This document shows positions 55,040 to 64,000 of a stretch of DNA of 64,000 nt, piece by piece. Within the stretch, counting starts at the first letter, position 1, and each line of letters begins with the position of its first letter. Under the pieces are notes generated by a model. That model saw only the letters and a list, made by a program, of their open reading frames with translations, did no database searches and was not told the origin of the DNA. The stretch is taken from NCBI RefSeq assembly GCF_014635345.1, contig NZ_BMCU01000002.1:434001-498000 (forward strand), in the 5' to 3' direction. Origin of the DNA: Rhodococcoides trifolii. GTDB taxonomy: Bacteria > Actinomycetota > Actinomycetes > Mycobacteriales > Mycobacteriaceae. The position numbers were made by a program, and so were the translations under genes.

Positions 55040-55420
55040 ATGACTGTGCAGAACGATGTCGCCACGAGCGACGTCTCGACCGAAGACGTGGCCACCCACG
55101 CCGTCATCATGACCGAGGCCGCGTCCTCGAAGGCGAAAGCGCTGCTCGACCAGGAAGGTCGTGACGACCTCGCGCTGCGCATCGCAGTTCAGCCCGGCGG
55201 CTGCGCCGGCCTGCGATACCAGCTGTTCTTCGACGATCGCTCGCTCGACGGCGATCTGGTCAAGGACTTCAACGGCGTCACGCTGGCCGTCGACCGGATG
55301 AGTGCACCGTACGTCGAGGGCGCATCCATCGACTTCGTCGACACCATCGAGAAGCAGGGGTTCACGATCGACAACCCCAACGCCACCGGGTCCTGCGCCT
55401 GCGGCGACTCGTTCAACTGA
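55040..55420 (+). CDS. erpA: A-type iron-sulfur cluster insertion protein (ErpA)
   Basis: This 126-residue A-type carrier delivers [Fe-S] clusters to target enzymes. The three cluster cysteines are in GGCAGLRY and the C-terminal SCACGDSF (CxC). It lies in the same block as lipA, qcrA and others whose products need clusters. A strong hairpin with a T-rich tail follows 13 bases after the stop. The ATG follows AGGGAGAG. Confidence 0.93.
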   Translation: MTVQNDVATSDVSTEDVATHAVIMTEAASSKAKALLDQEGRDDLALRIAVQPGGCAGLRYQLFFDDRSLDGDLVKDFNGVTLAVDRMSAPYVEGASIDFVDTIEKQGFTIDNPNATGSCACGDSFN

Positions 55421-55432
55421 CGTAACCCCTCC

Positions 55433-56503
<1,071 letters not shown>

Positions 56504-56508
56504 CCGAC

Positions 56509-58434
56509 CTAGATGTGTACTGGGTAGGTCGGCTCGGCAATGGTGGGCACGATCCGCCTTTCGACGAAGATGCCGTGCCACACCATGAAGATCAGCACCG
56601 TCCACAGGCGCCGGCTGTGGTCGGCGCGGCCCTCTCGATGATCGTTCAGCATCTGCGTGATCGCCGGTTTGTGGAGTAGATGATCGGTGCCGGAATCGGC
56701 GATCTGCTGGTGCGCCCAGTCGAACAGTTCCGGCCCGCGCAGCCAATGCCGCAGCGGCACAGGGAAACCGAGCTTGGCTCGGTTCAACACGTGGTCCGGG
56801 ACGATGCCGTCGAGAGCGCGGCGCAGCGCGTACTTGGTGGTGGTTTTCGTGATCTTCTGCTCCAACGGCACCTGTTCGGCGACGGCGAACACCTCGGGGT
56901 CGAGGAACGGCACGCGCAGCTCCAACGAGTTGGCCATGGTCATCTTGTCGGCCTTGACCAGAATGTCGCCACGCAGCCAGGTGAACAGGTCCAGGTGCTG
57001 CATCCGCGCCACCGGATCCCACCCGGCGGACATCGCGTAGATCGGTGCGGTCACGTCGGTATGCGTCCACTCCGGCTTGAATTCGCGCAGGACCGACCGC
57101 AGGTGGGCGTCGTTGAAGCTGCGGGCGTTGCCGTAGTAGCGCTCCTCCAGCGACATCGAGCCACGGTTCAGCAGACTCTTGCCGCGGGTCCCGTCGGGAA
57201 TGCGCTCGCTGAGGCGTCCGGCCAGCTTGCGCAGACCGCCGGGCAGGGCTTCGAACGGCTTGAGCGACAACGGTTCCCGGTAGATGGTGTAACCGCCGAA
57301 GAGCTCGTCGGCGCCTTCCCCCGACAACACGACCTTGACGTGCTTACGCGCTTCCTTCGCCACGAAGTAGAGCGGCACGAGAGCCGGGTCTGCCACCGGA
57401 TCATCCAGGTACCACACGATCTCGGGAATCGAGGCGGCGAACTCCTCGGGTCCCACCACACGGACGATGTGCTTGGCACCGATCAACGCAGCCGACTCCG
57501 CTGCGACGTCGACCTCGGAATAGCCGTCGCGTTCGAATCCCGTTGTGAAGGTGATGAGGTTCGGATTGTGGCGCATCGCGAGCGCGGCGATGGCGGTGGA
57601 GTCGATGCCGCCCGAGAGGAACGAGCCGACGGTCACGTCGGCACGCATGTGCTTCGCGACCGAGTCCTCGAGCGCCTCGGCAATTTCCCGGTAGCGCCGC
57701 TCCTGCGAGTCGGCGGTGAACGGACGGATGGGGAACGTCGGCCGGAAGTAGCGAACCGGCTCGATGGATCCGCCCGGCCGGAGGCGGGCGAACGTCCCCG
57801 ACTCGAGCCGGCGGATCGACGCGTGGAGAGTCTCCGGCTCGGGGACGTATTGGAGAACGGTGTAGTGCTCGATGGCGCGCGGGTCCAGATCCTCCGTCGA
57901 GCCCAGCGGCCCGAGAAGCTCCAACACACTTTTCTTCTCGCTGCCGAACGCGGTGCCGCCGGGCCCGGTCGCGTAGAACATCGGCTTGATGCCGAAGGGG
58001 TCCCGCGCGAGGAACAACTCGCGCGTCTCGGTGTCCCACAGCGCGATGGCGAACATGCCGCGCAGGCGTCGTACCGCGTCGTCACCCCAGTAGTGCAGCG
58101 CGGCGGCCACGGCCTCGCCGTCGCCCTCGGTGGCGAACACGGCTCCGTGCTCGCGGGCGAGAGTGTCGCGCAGCTCGAGGTAGTTGTAGATCTCACCGTT
58201 GAACGTCAGCGCGTACCGGGTGGGGTTCTCGGGTGGTCCCCACCGGAGAGGTTGGTGCGAGTGCTCGATGTCGATGATCGACAGCCGGTTGAAGCCGTAG
58301 GCGAGATCGGCGTCGTGCCAGGTCCCCGGCTCGTCCGGGCCCCGGTGCCGCATGCAGTGGCTGGCCTTGCCGACAGCGTCGACTACATCCTCCGCGGATG
58401 CGTTCGGCGTCAAGAGTCCCAGCAGTCCACACAC
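56509..58434 (-). CDS. asnB: Asparagine synthase (glutamine-hydrolysing) AsnB
   Basis: This 641-residue two-domain enzyme has an N-terminal glutaminase with nucleophile Cys2 (MCGLLGLL), HRGPDEPG, and LTFNGEIYNYLELR. The C-terminal synthetase has the PP-loop GGIDSTAIAAL and LSGEGADELFGGY. It makes asparagine from aspartate, ATP and glutamine. In actinobacteria relatives (LtsA) influence cell-wall amidation and lysozyme resistance, so an envelope role is possible. It diverges from ctaC, and the pair asnB-ctaC matches M. tuberculosis Rv2201-Rv2200c. Confidence 0.95.
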   Translation of the reverse strand: MCGLLGLLTPNASAEDVVDAVGKASHCMRHRGPDEPGTWHDADLAYGFNRLSIIDIEHSHQPLRWGPPENPTRYALTFNGEIYNYLELRDTLAREHGAVFATEGDGEAVAAALHYWGDDAVRRLRGMFAIALWDTETRELFLARDPFGIKPMFYATGPGGTAFGSEKKSVLELLGPLGSTEDLDPRAIEHYTVLQYVPEPETLHASIRRLESGTFARLRPGGSIEPVRYFRPTFPIRPFTADSQERRYREIAEALEDSVAKHMRADVTVGSFLSGGIDSTAIAALAMRHNPNLITFTTGFERDGYSEVDVAAESAALIGAKHIVRVVGPEEFAASIPEIVWYLDDPVADPALVPLYFVAKEARKHVKVVLSGEGADELFGGYTIYREPLSLKPFEALPGGLRKLAGRLSERIPDGTRGKSLLNRGSMSLEERYYGNARSFNDAHLRSVLREFKPEWTHTDVTAPIYAMSAGWDPVARMQHLDLFTWLRGDILVKADKMTMANSLELRVPFLDPEVFAVAEQVPLEQKITKTTTKYALRRALDGIVPDHVLNRAKLGFPVPLRHWLRGPELFDWAHQQIADSGTDHLLHKPAITQMLNDHREGRADHSRRLWTVLIFMVWHGIFVERRIVPTIAEPTYPVHI

Positions 58435-58657
58435 AGTTACAGTCCTCTATTCCTTGTTCGGGGCCCCCGTAGATCCCGGTCGAGTATGCCGCACCGAGTG
58501 CGGATCCTCGGGGACGGTGCGCACGCCACACCACGTCGACCCGGCAGGGAATAGCGGCCCGCTTTGGTCTACGCTGCGTAGTACATAGAGCGTGTCCTGT
58601 GCGAGCCGACGCAATGGGATCCTCGACTCGACCGTGGTTTATCAGGAAGGCGTGAAC

Positions 58658-59701
58658 GTGACGCAAAGTGTTGGATCCGGCAGTCGAATCGTGAGGCGGG
58701 CCGGTCTGGTCGTCTCACTCGGCATGGCCGCACTGATGTTGTCGGGCTGCGGCATCGACAACAGCGTTCTGCGTTTCGGGTGGCCGTCGGGCGTGACCCC
58801 GCAGGCCACTCGCATGCGCGAGTTGTGGACGTGGTCGGTTATCGCTGCACTCATCATGGGCGTGATCGTCTGGGGTCTGACCTTCTGGACGGTGATGTTC
58901 CACCGCAAGAAGAAGGACTCGCCGGAGTTCCCGCGCCAGACCGCGTACAACGTTCCGCTCGAGCTGTTTTACACGGCCGTGCCGTTCGTCATCATCGCCG
59001 TCCTCTTCTACTTCACCGTCGTCGTGCAGAACTTCGTCAACGACAAGCAGGACAACCCGAACGTCGTCGTCGACATCACGGCCTACCAGTGGAACTGGAA
59101 GTTCGGCTATCGGACGATCGACCTCCAGAACGGGTCTCAGAAGTACAGCGGCATCGACGAAGAGAAGGAAGCCGCTGCCGAGGCGCAGGGCAGCACCCCC
59201 GAAGGCGAAGAGCCTGGACCGGTGTTCGGTCGCGAAGAGTCCGACCTCTCATACCTGCAGTACGACAAGGTCGAGACCGTCGGATCGAGCAACGAAATCC
59301 CCGTCCTCGTCCTCCCGGTCGGCAAGCGCATCGAATTCCAGATGGCTTCCTCGGACGTCATCCACGCGTTCTGGGTCCCGGAGTTCCTCTTCAAGCGCGA
59401 CGTCATGCCGAACCCGAAGGCGAACCACTCGGACAACGTCTTCCAGATCAGCGAGATCGAGAAGGAAGGCGCGTTCGTCGGGCGTTGCGCCGAGATGTGC
59501 GGCACCTACCACTCGATGATGAACTTCGAAGTGCGCGCCGTGAGCGAGCAGGACTTCGAGACGTACTTCGCAGCACGCGAAAGCGGGTCCACCAACGCGC
59601 AGGCGCTTGCGTCCATCGGACAGTCTCCGGTCTCGACCACGACGGTTCCGTTCGAGACGCAGCGCACCGTGAAGTCGGCGACCGTGGCGGAAGGAAACTG
59701 A
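58658..59701 (+). CDS. ctaC: Cytochrome c oxidase subunit II CtaC
   Basis: This 347-residue subunit II has a lipobox-type signal (LMLSGCG), two transmembrane helices (about 65-90 and 110-130) and a periplasmic cupredoxin domain. The CuA site is in [17 protein letters not shown] (two Cys, His, Met), with an earlier His in [18 protein letters not shown] is the aromatic electron-entry region. An insert of about 50 acidic residues after it is typical of actinobacterial bcc-aa3 supercomplexes. I chose GTG 58658 because AGGAAGG lies at the right distance; GTG 58652 is too close to it. ctaF follows with no gap. Confidence 0.95.
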   Translation: MTQSVGSGSRIVRRAGLVVSLGMAALMLSGCGIDNSVLRFGWPSGVTPQATRMRELWTWSVIAALIMGVIVWGLTFWTVMFHRKKKDSPEFPRQTAYNVPLELFYTAVPFVIIAVLFYFTVVVQNFVNDKQDNPNVVVDITAYQWNWKFGYRTIDLQNGSQKYSGIDEEKEAAAEAQGSTPEGEEPGPVFGREESDLSYLQYDKVETVGSSNEIPVLVLPVGKRIEFQMASSDVIHAFWVPEFLFKRDVMPNPKANHSDNVFQISEIEKEGAFVGRCAEMCGTYHSMMNFEVRAVSEQDFETYFAARESGSTNAQALASIGQSPVSTTTVPFETQRTVKSATVAEGN

Positions 59702-59702
59702 C

Positions 59703-60119
59703 ATGAAGATCGAAGCGAAACTCTTCGAGATCCTCACGGTGTTCTTCATCCTCACCGGCATCCTGTACGGCGTCTTCACGGGCTTCTCACGTACCGGAAT
59801 CGAGTGGGCCGGTCTGACGGCGATCGTGTTGACCGCTGGTCTCACACTGATCATCGGCACGTACTTCCGCTTCGTGGCCCGTCGACTCGACACTCGCCCC
59901 GAGGACTACGACGACGCCGAGATCGCCGACGGCGCGGGCGACTTGGGCTTCTTCAGCCCCGGAAGCTTCTGGCCGATCATCCTGGCCGGTGCAGCTGCGT
60001 TCATGGCCTTGGCCTTCGCATTCTTCGAGCCGTGGATGCTGGCACTGGGCGCGGTCGGAATCATCGCCGCAGCGGCCGGCTTGGTGTTCGAATACCACGT
60101 CGGGCCCGAGAAGCACTAG
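59703..60119 (+). CDS. ctaF: Cytochrome c oxidase subunit IV CtaF
   Basis: This 138-residue actinobacterial subunit IV has four hydrophobic segments (starting [17 protein letters not shown]) and the polar loop [32 protein letters not shown]. It is part of the aa3 oxidase in the bcc-aa3 supercomplex. It starts one base after the ctaC stop. A terminator hairpin follows 14 bases after its stop. Confidence 0.94.
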   Translation: MKIEAKLFEILTVFFILTGILYGVFTGFSRTGIEWAGLTAIVLTAGLTLIIGTYFRFVARRLDTRPEDYDDAEIADGAGDLGFFSPGSFWPIILAGAAAFMALAFAFFEPWMLALGAVGIIAAAAGLVFEYHVGPEKH

Positions 60120-60133
60120 ATCCGTTCTTGGCC

Positions 60134-60171
60134 ACGGGCCGCATCCCTCAGGGGGGTGCGGCCCGTTGTGC
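60134..60171 (+). terminator. ctaC-ctaF terminator hairpin
   Basis: A 10-bp perfect stem (ACGGGCCGCA / TGCGGCCCGT) around a 13-base loop is followed by TGTGCTGTG. Confidence 0.8.
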
Positions 60172-60201
60172 TGTGCGGGGCGGGTTGTGGTTCGGTCGGA
60201 G

Positions 60202-60252
60202 GACTGAAGGGCACCCCTGGTCGATCTGACGGTGTGAGGGGCGCCCTGAGTC
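60202..60252. repeat. 51-bp dispersed element, copy 1
   Basis: It begins GACTGAAGGGC and ends GGGGCGCCCTGAGTC, with CTGACGGTGTGAGGGGCGCC inside. The ends are imperfectly complementary (GACTnAGGG / CCCTGAGTC), so it can fold as a hairpin. Copies 2 and 3 lie 237 and 488 bp further on. Confidence 0.85.
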
Positions 60253-60355
60253 CGGGGGGTGTAGGGGGCGGCGGTACTAATTGCTGGGCATAGCCCTTAT
60301 TTGCGGGGTACGGCCCCACTTGCGAGACCCAGCCCTATCCGCGCTGCAATTGCGT

Positions 60356-60383
60356 ATCCGCGCTGAAAGTATCCAGCGCGGAT
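60356..60383. repeat. Perfect 10-bp palindrome, copy 1
   Basis: ATCCGCGCTG and CAGCGCGGAT flank an 8-base AT-rich loop. A half copy (TATCCGCGCTG) precedes it at about 60337. Confidence 0.85.
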
Positions 60384-60438
60384 GTCAACCGAGCGCGCGG
60401 AAAAGTTTGCCCGTGTCCGGCTTCCTGCCTGCACAAGC

Positions 60439-60489
60439 GACTGAGGGGCACAATCAGTCGGTCTGACGGTGTGAGGGGCGCCCTGAGTC
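60439..60489. repeat. 51-bp dispersed element, copy 2
   Basis: It shares the whole 3' 28 bases of copy 1 (from CTGACGG to GAGTC) and its GACTGA start, and differs mainly in the central loop. Confidence 0.85.
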
Positions 60490-60579
60490 TGTATGTGTGC
60501 GTTCCTTCCGCAGGGTGGCGCTAAACGGAGGCCTGGCCCATATTTGCGGGGCCCAGCTCTATCTGCGCTGCGATTGTGA

Positions 60580-60607
60580 ATCCGCGCTGAAAGTTTCCAG
60601 CGCGGAT
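60580..60607. repeat. Perfect 10-bp palindrome, copy 2
   Basis: It has the same arms as copy 1, with one loop base changed (AAAGTTTC versus AAAGTATC). An extra half arm, AAAGCGCGGATACGC, follows. Confidence 0.85.
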
Positions 60608-60689
60608 ACGTATTGAAAGCGCGGATACGCTGTGTGCGGCTGACAGCACAGCGGCGCCCGGGCGTCGGCCCCCTACCTCAGCTCGGACC

Positions 60690-60738
60690 GACCGAGGGTC
60701 ACCCTCAATCGGTCGGACGGTGTGGGGCGCCCTGAGTC
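60690..60738. repeat. 49-bp dispersed element, copy 3
   Basis: This is the most diverged copy (GACCGAGGGTC start, GGACGGTGTGGGGCGCCC centre), with the same GCCCTGAGTC end. Confidence 0.8.
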
Positions 60739-60957
60739 GCCTGGAGGCACAGAGTGGGGCCTGCGTCCCCCGGACTTACTCCTCGTGCGCCTCAGCACTC
60801 ATCAGGGCAGGTGCAACGTCGCCGCTGCCTGGCTCGACTCCACCGTCACGGACGGTCCGAATCTGCTCGTACGCCGGCGCGAGGATGTTGGCTGAACTCA
60901 TGCGTTCGCGCGATCTGCTCCATCGGTGGGGGAGGGGAGGGCAGGCCTCCGGGCAGC

Positions 60958-60991
60958 AAAAAGGGCGCCACCCGCGAGGGTGACGCCCTTT
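60958..60991 (-). terminator. qcrCAB terminator
   Basis: On the minus strand AAAGGGCGTCACCC pairs with GGGTGGCGCCCTTT around TCGC, followed by further Ts. It lies 20 bases after the qcrB stop and is a classical intrinsic terminator. Confidence 0.88.
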
Positions 60992-61010
60992 CAGCTGTTG
61001 TGCGAAGCGA

Positions 61011-62747
61011 TCAGTGACTGTCGCCGTTCGAGCCGTTGCCGTTCGAACCGTTGCCGTTCGAGCCGTTGCTGTGCCCGTTGGACGAACCGTTCCCGTTGCT
61101 GTGGCCGTTCGAACCGTTGCCGTTGCCATTGGTGGCCAAGGTCTTGGTCTGAATTGCCCGCAGCATCGTGAGCTGGTCGTGCTCGCCCTTGTGCAGCGCC
61201 TGCTCGTGCGCTCGGCTCTCCTCGATCGGGTCCGGGGTGAAGATGCTGCCGGAACCTGGCTTGCCGGCCGATCCGAGCTTGTTCATCTTCTTCGGGACGG
61301 CGGCACCCTGGTACTCGAGCGGGATCGGGTGGCCGTGGTCGTCGACCGGTCCGAGCGGCTGGTGGATCTCGACGAACGCACCGGTGGGCAGACGCTTGAT
61401 CACGCCGGTCTCGATACCGTGTTCGAGCACCTGACGGTCGCTGCGCTGCAGGCCGATGCAGAACCGGTAGGCGAGGAAGTAGGCGATCGGGGGAGCGATG
61501 AGCAATCCGATACGACCGATCCACGTCATCGCGTTCAGGGAGATGTCGAACTTGTACGCGATGATGTCGTTGACGCAGGAGAGCGTCAGGACCACGTAGA
61601 ACGCGATCGCCATTGCGCCGAGTCCGGTGCGAACCGGCACGTCACGCGGACGCTGCAGCAGGTTGTGGTGTGCGTCGTCCTTGGTGAAGCGCTTCTCGAT
61701 CCACGGGTAGGCGATCATGATCGTGAAGACCAGGCCCATGATCAGCGCCACCGCGAACACGGCGGGGATCATGTAGTTGCCGATGTAGAGCTCCCACGCG
61801 GGCCACAGGCGAGCGAGGCCGTCCGTCCACATCATGTAGAAGTCGGGCTGCGAACCTGCGGAGACCTGTGCCGGGTTGTACGGGCCGAGGGCCCACACCG
61901 GGTTGATCTGCAGAACGCCGCCCATGACGGCGAGGACACCGAAGGTCATGGCAAAGAACGCGCCGGACTTGACCGCGAACACTGGGAGAATGCGAACGCC
62001 GACGACGTTCTTCTCGGTGCGACCGGGGCCGGGGAACTGCGTGTGCTTCTGGTACCAGACGAGGGCCAGGTGAGCCGCGATGAGGGCGAGAATGATGCCC
62101 GGCAGCAGCAGAACGTGAGCCACGTACAGGCGCGGAATGATGATCGTGCCCGGGAAGTCGCCGTCGAAGATCAACCAGTGCATCCAGGATCCGATGACCG
62201 GGATGCTCAGCGTGATGCCGGAGAAGGCGGCGCGGAGGCCGGTTCCCGAAAGCAGGTCGTCGGGGAGCGAGTAGCCGAAGAAGCCTTCGAACATCGCCAG
62301 GATGAGGATCAGCGAACCGATGACCCAGTTGGCCTCACGGGGACGACGGAATGCTCCGGTGAAGAAGATGCGGAACATGTGCACGATGATCGAGCACGCG
62401 AACAGCAGTGCTGCCCAGTGGTGGATCTGTCGAACGAACAGCCCGCCGCGCACCTCGAAGGACAGGTTCAGTGCGGTCTCGTACGCCCGCGACATCTCGA
62501 CGCCACGGAGCGGACCGTAGACACCGTTGTAGGTGACTTCTGCCATCGACGGATCGAAGAACAGCGTCAGGTACACACCCGAGATGAGAAGGATGACGAA
62601 GCTGTACAGCGCGATCTCGCCCAGAAGGAAGGACCAGTGCGTCGGGAAGACCTTGTTGATCTGTCGACGCATACCCGGCGACAGGTGATATCTCGAATCG
62701 ACTCCTTCGGCCTGCTTGGCCGCGAGAGTCGCGATGGATGGACTCAT
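61011..62747 (-). CDS. qcrB: Cytochrome bcc complex cytochrome b subunit QcrB
   Basis: This 578-residue membrane subunit carries the two haems b and the quinol sites of the bcc complex. Visible are eight or more helices, haem-ligand histidines in helix 2 ([19 protein letters not shown]) and helix 4 ([12 protein letters not shown]), and the quinol-site PEWY-like region as PDFYMMW. After the last helix a cytoplasmic extension of about 130 residues ends in some 37 residues made almost only of Asn, Gly and Ser ([11 protein letters not shown] type). M. tuberculosis QcrB is about 30 residues shorter. It follows qcrA with a 15-bp gap and is ended by a strong terminator. Confidence 0.96.
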   Translation of the reverse strand: MSPSIATLAAKQAEGVDSRYHLSPGMRRQINKVFPTHWSFLLGEIALYSFVILLISGVYLTLFFDPSMAEVTYNGVYGPLRGVEMSRAYETALNLSFEVRGGLFVRQIHHWAALLFACSIIVHMFRIFFTGAFRRPREANWVIGSLILILAMFEGFFGYSLPDDLLSGTGLRAAFSGITLSIPVIGSWMHWLIFDGDFPGTIIIPRLYVAHVLLLPGIILALIAAHLALVWYQKHTQFPGPGRTEKNVVGVRILPVFAVKSGAFFAMTFGVLAVMGGVLQINPVWALGPYNPAQVSAGSQPDFYMMWTDGLARLWPAWELYIGNYMIPAVFAVALIMGLVFTIMIAYPWIEKRFTKDDAHHNLLQRPRDVPVRTGLGAMAIAFYVVLTLSCVNDIIAYKFDISLNAMTWIGRIGLLIAPPIAYFLAYRFCIGLQRSDRQVLEHGIETGVIKRLPTGAFVEIHQPLGPVDDHGHPIPLEYQGAAVPKKMNKLGSAGKPGSGSIFTPDPIEESRAHEQALHKGEHDQLTMLRAIQTKTLATNGNGNGSNGHSNGNGSSNGHSNGSNGNGSNGNGSNGDSH

Positions 62748-62762
62748 TGAAGTTCCCTCCTG

Positions 62763-63962
62763 CTAACCGGAAGTGTGAACGCCGTCAGGCCGCTCCCAGA
62801 AAGCGGGGCCGAGGGGTTCGAGGAAGTCGCTGGTTGCCACGAGATATCCGTCCGTGTTTACAGATATCGGGAGCTGGGGGAGAGCGCGTGCGGCGGGGCC
62901 GAACACCGGCTTGGCGTATTCGAGTGCATCGAACTGCGACTGGTGGCAGGGGCAGAGGATGCGGTTTGTCTGCTGCTCGTACAACGATGTCGGGCAGCCG
63001 AGGTGCGTGCAGATCTTCGAGTACGCGAAGTAGTCGCCGTAATTGAAGCTCTCCTGACCCTTGCGCTTGATGACGCGGTCGGCGTCTTCGGTGCGCAAGC
63101 GGATGAGCATGACGGCGTTTCGGATCCCTTTGAGAGAGTGGTTCAGAGCTTCCTCGTCACCACGATCTTCCTCGCGGAAGGGGAAAACAGTCTCCATTGC
63201 ACCTGCGTCCATGTCCTCGGGACGCACCAGCACGATGTCTTCTGCTCGACCGGTGTAGCGCCGAAGGTAGATCGTCTCTCCAGGATACTTCGGAGTCCAG
63301 TCCGATACCCAGAGAGAAGAATCATCTCCATCGGCCCACGGGTTCTTGATCAGGCCGCCGAGAGGCATGATCGCCATGATTCCGAGGGCGCCGCCGCCGA
63401 AGAACAAGCTGCGCTTGATCAGTTTGCGGCGACCGAGAGTGGAGGTGTCGAAGGAATCGCCGAGCTCGGCGACCAAGGTCTTCTGATCCGTGACACTCGA
63501 GCCACCGTCGTGGCGATCCTGAATGGACACCTCTTCGGGAATGAACTTCTTGGTGAACTGCACGGCCGCGACACCGACACCGAGGATCGCCAGACCCATG
63601 GTCAGGCCGATCAGCGGTGTGTACAGGCTGTAGAGCCCGTAGTTCTCGTCGCCGATGCCGGCGTACTGCCACGGCCAGAACAGATAGATGGCAATGAAGG
63701 CGACAGCGGAGATACCGGCGAGAAAGACCCACGCCGCGACGTTGCGCTCGGCGCGCTTCTCGGCCTTGGTACCCGGCACGGGCCAGCGGTGACGACGAAA
63801 CGCGACGTCCACGCCGTCGAGGTTGGTTCCGAGCTTGACGAGTTCGTCGCGGCTCATGCCGGCGAGCTCTTCGTCGGAATACGTGCGCGTGGTGTCCATC
63901 ATTCCGCGATCGGTGGAGTCGAGGGCGGTTGCGCCGTCGTCCTTGCCTTTTTCGTCGCTCAT
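62763..63962 (-). CDS. qcrA: Rieske iron-sulfur subunit QcrA
   Basis: This 399-residue actinobacterial-type Rieske protein has three membrane helices (about 80-100, 115-140 and 195-215) rather than one. The [2Fe-2S] motifs CTHLGC and CPCHQSQFD are near residues 325-350. It takes electrons from quinol at QcrB and passes them to QcrC. The ATG at 63962 overlaps the qcrC stop (ATGA); an in-frame ATG six codons earlier lies inside qcrC and is less likely. Confidence 0.96.
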   Translation of the reverse strand: MSDEKGKDDGATALDSTDRGMMDTTRTYSDEELAGMSRDELVKLGTNLDGVDVAFRRHRWPVPGTKAEKRAERNVAAWVFLAGISAVAFIAIYLFWPWQYAGIGDENYGLYSLYTPLIGLTMGLAILGVGVAAVQFTKKFIPEEVSIQDRHDGGSSVTDQKTLVAELGDSFDTSTLGRRKLIKRSLFFGGGALGIMAIMPLGGLIKNPWADGDDSSLWVSDWTPKYPGETIYLRRYTGRAEDIVLVRPEDMDAGAMETVFPFREEDRGDEEALNHSLKGIRNAVMLIRLRTEDADRVIKRKGQESFNYGDYFAYSKICTHLGCPTSLYEQQTNRILCPCHQSQFDALEYAKPVFGPAARALPQLPISVNTDGYLVATSDFLEPLGPAFWERPDGVHTSG

Positions 63963-64000
63963 GACCTGGCTCCGATCCAAATTGCTGCGGCGATGACTGC
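63959..64000 (-). CDS. qcrC: QcrC (dihaem cytochrome c subunit), C-terminal end
   Basis: The last 13 codons of a gene continuing beyond the window read [13 protein letters not shown] and then TGA, which overlaps the qcrA ATG. A short hydrophobic segment ending in a basic residue and Ser is how actinobacterial QcrC ends (membrane anchor after two haem-c domains). Assignment rests on this tail and on the universal qcrC-qcrA-qcrB order. Confidence 0.8.
   Translation of the reverse strand, partial: AVIAAAIWIGARS

Larger units (their letters stand above)
60172..60957. other. Non-coding, repeat-rich gap between ctaF and qcrB
   Basis: I see no credible gene here. The stretch holds three copies of a 49-51 bp element, two strong palindromes and partial copies, arranged as about two diverged 230-bp units. 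GC content drops locally around the palindromes. Frames open through it lack ribosome sites and have shadow-like composition. In M. tuberculosis this position is occupied by mmpS3 and Rv2197c. Confidence 0.75.

Noticed and set aside
56680..58554. Plus-strand 624-codon frame opposite asnB
   Set aside because: It is a shadow of asnB, which has Cys2, the PP-loop and normal length.
60720..60983. 87-codon frames in the ctaF-qcrB gap
   Set aside because: Two overlapping frames of equal length, no ribosome site, run through repeats and the qcrB terminator.
61014..62750. Plus-strand 578-codon open frame opposite qcrB
   Set aside because: It is a mirror frame caused by strong GC3 bias over the real qcrB gene; it has no ribosome site and its composition is antisense-like (Asp/Arg/Val/His-rich).

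Overview
The window is a piece of a high-GC actinobacterial chromosome from the mycolic-acid-bearing group (Corynebacteriales), most likely Rhodococcus or a close Nocardiaceae relative. Three things point there: GC-rich coding with many GTG starts and ATGA/GTGA gene overlaps; the respiratory layout with lipoprotein-type CtaC and a separate CtaF next to qcrCAB; and, strongest, a gene order that follows the Mycobacterium tuberculosis block from about Rv2236c (cobD) down to Rv2194 (qcrC). That comparison is from remembered gene order, not from an alignment. No tRNA, insertion sequence, prophage, CRISPR array or integrase was seen.

Layout. 1-10.0 kb lies outside the conserved block: the end of a citrate-type transporter, a universal stress protein, an AbrB-type membrane protein, a CsoR-like metal regulator, a lipoprotein with an internal duplication, a DUF218 protein, an M23-like lipoprotein, an ABC-F ATPase, the ATP-dependent DNA ligase LigB and a DHA2-type MFS exporter. 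10.2-18.0 kb starts with a membrane protein overlapping a PLP decarboxylase, then enters the conserved block: cobD, SURF1, ptpA with its HAD partner (ptkA-like), Nif3, a zinc-ribbon protein and the RNase H/phosphatase fusion. 18.1-28.8 kb holds a permease, DUF1697, the RNase P RNA, two tiny peptide genes, an RNB nuclease, CYTH/CHAD, proline iminopeptidase, panB and nadE. 28.8-40.1 kb is the nitrogen cluster (caeA, glnA2, glnE, glnA1) interrupted by a four-gene osmoprotectant ABC transporter. 40.4-46.3 kb carries RDD, DUF4191, lipA, lipB, an epimerase and dlaT: lipoate synthesis next to a lipoylated E2. 46.5-56.5 kb has pepB, gcvT, ilvE, cobS-cobT-cobU, DUF3043, glycerate kinase, erpA and adenosine kinase. 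56.5-64 kb has asnB, ctaC-ctaF and qcrB-qcrA-qcrC(end), that is cytochrome oxidase and the bcc complex; SURF1 at 13 kb serves the same oxidase.

Points that ordinary annotation would miss: (i) two SD-preceded 29-30-residue peptide genes between rnpB and the RNB nuclease, each followed by a hairpin; (ii) a Thr-rich, apparently leaderless 20-codon leader ORF whose stop overlaps the glnE start; (iii) GlnR-type GTAAC-n6-nnAAC boxes before glnA1 and glnA2, and a weaker one before the osmoprotectant operon; (iv) a GC-rich 20-base repeat core present in triplicate arrays of opposite orientation flanking the Nif3 gene and again inside the start of cobS; (v) an 890-bp gap between ctaF and qcrB filled with diverged repeat units and palindromes, where M. 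tuberculosis has mmpS3 and Rv2197c; and (vi) an Asn-Gly-Ser tail on QcrB.
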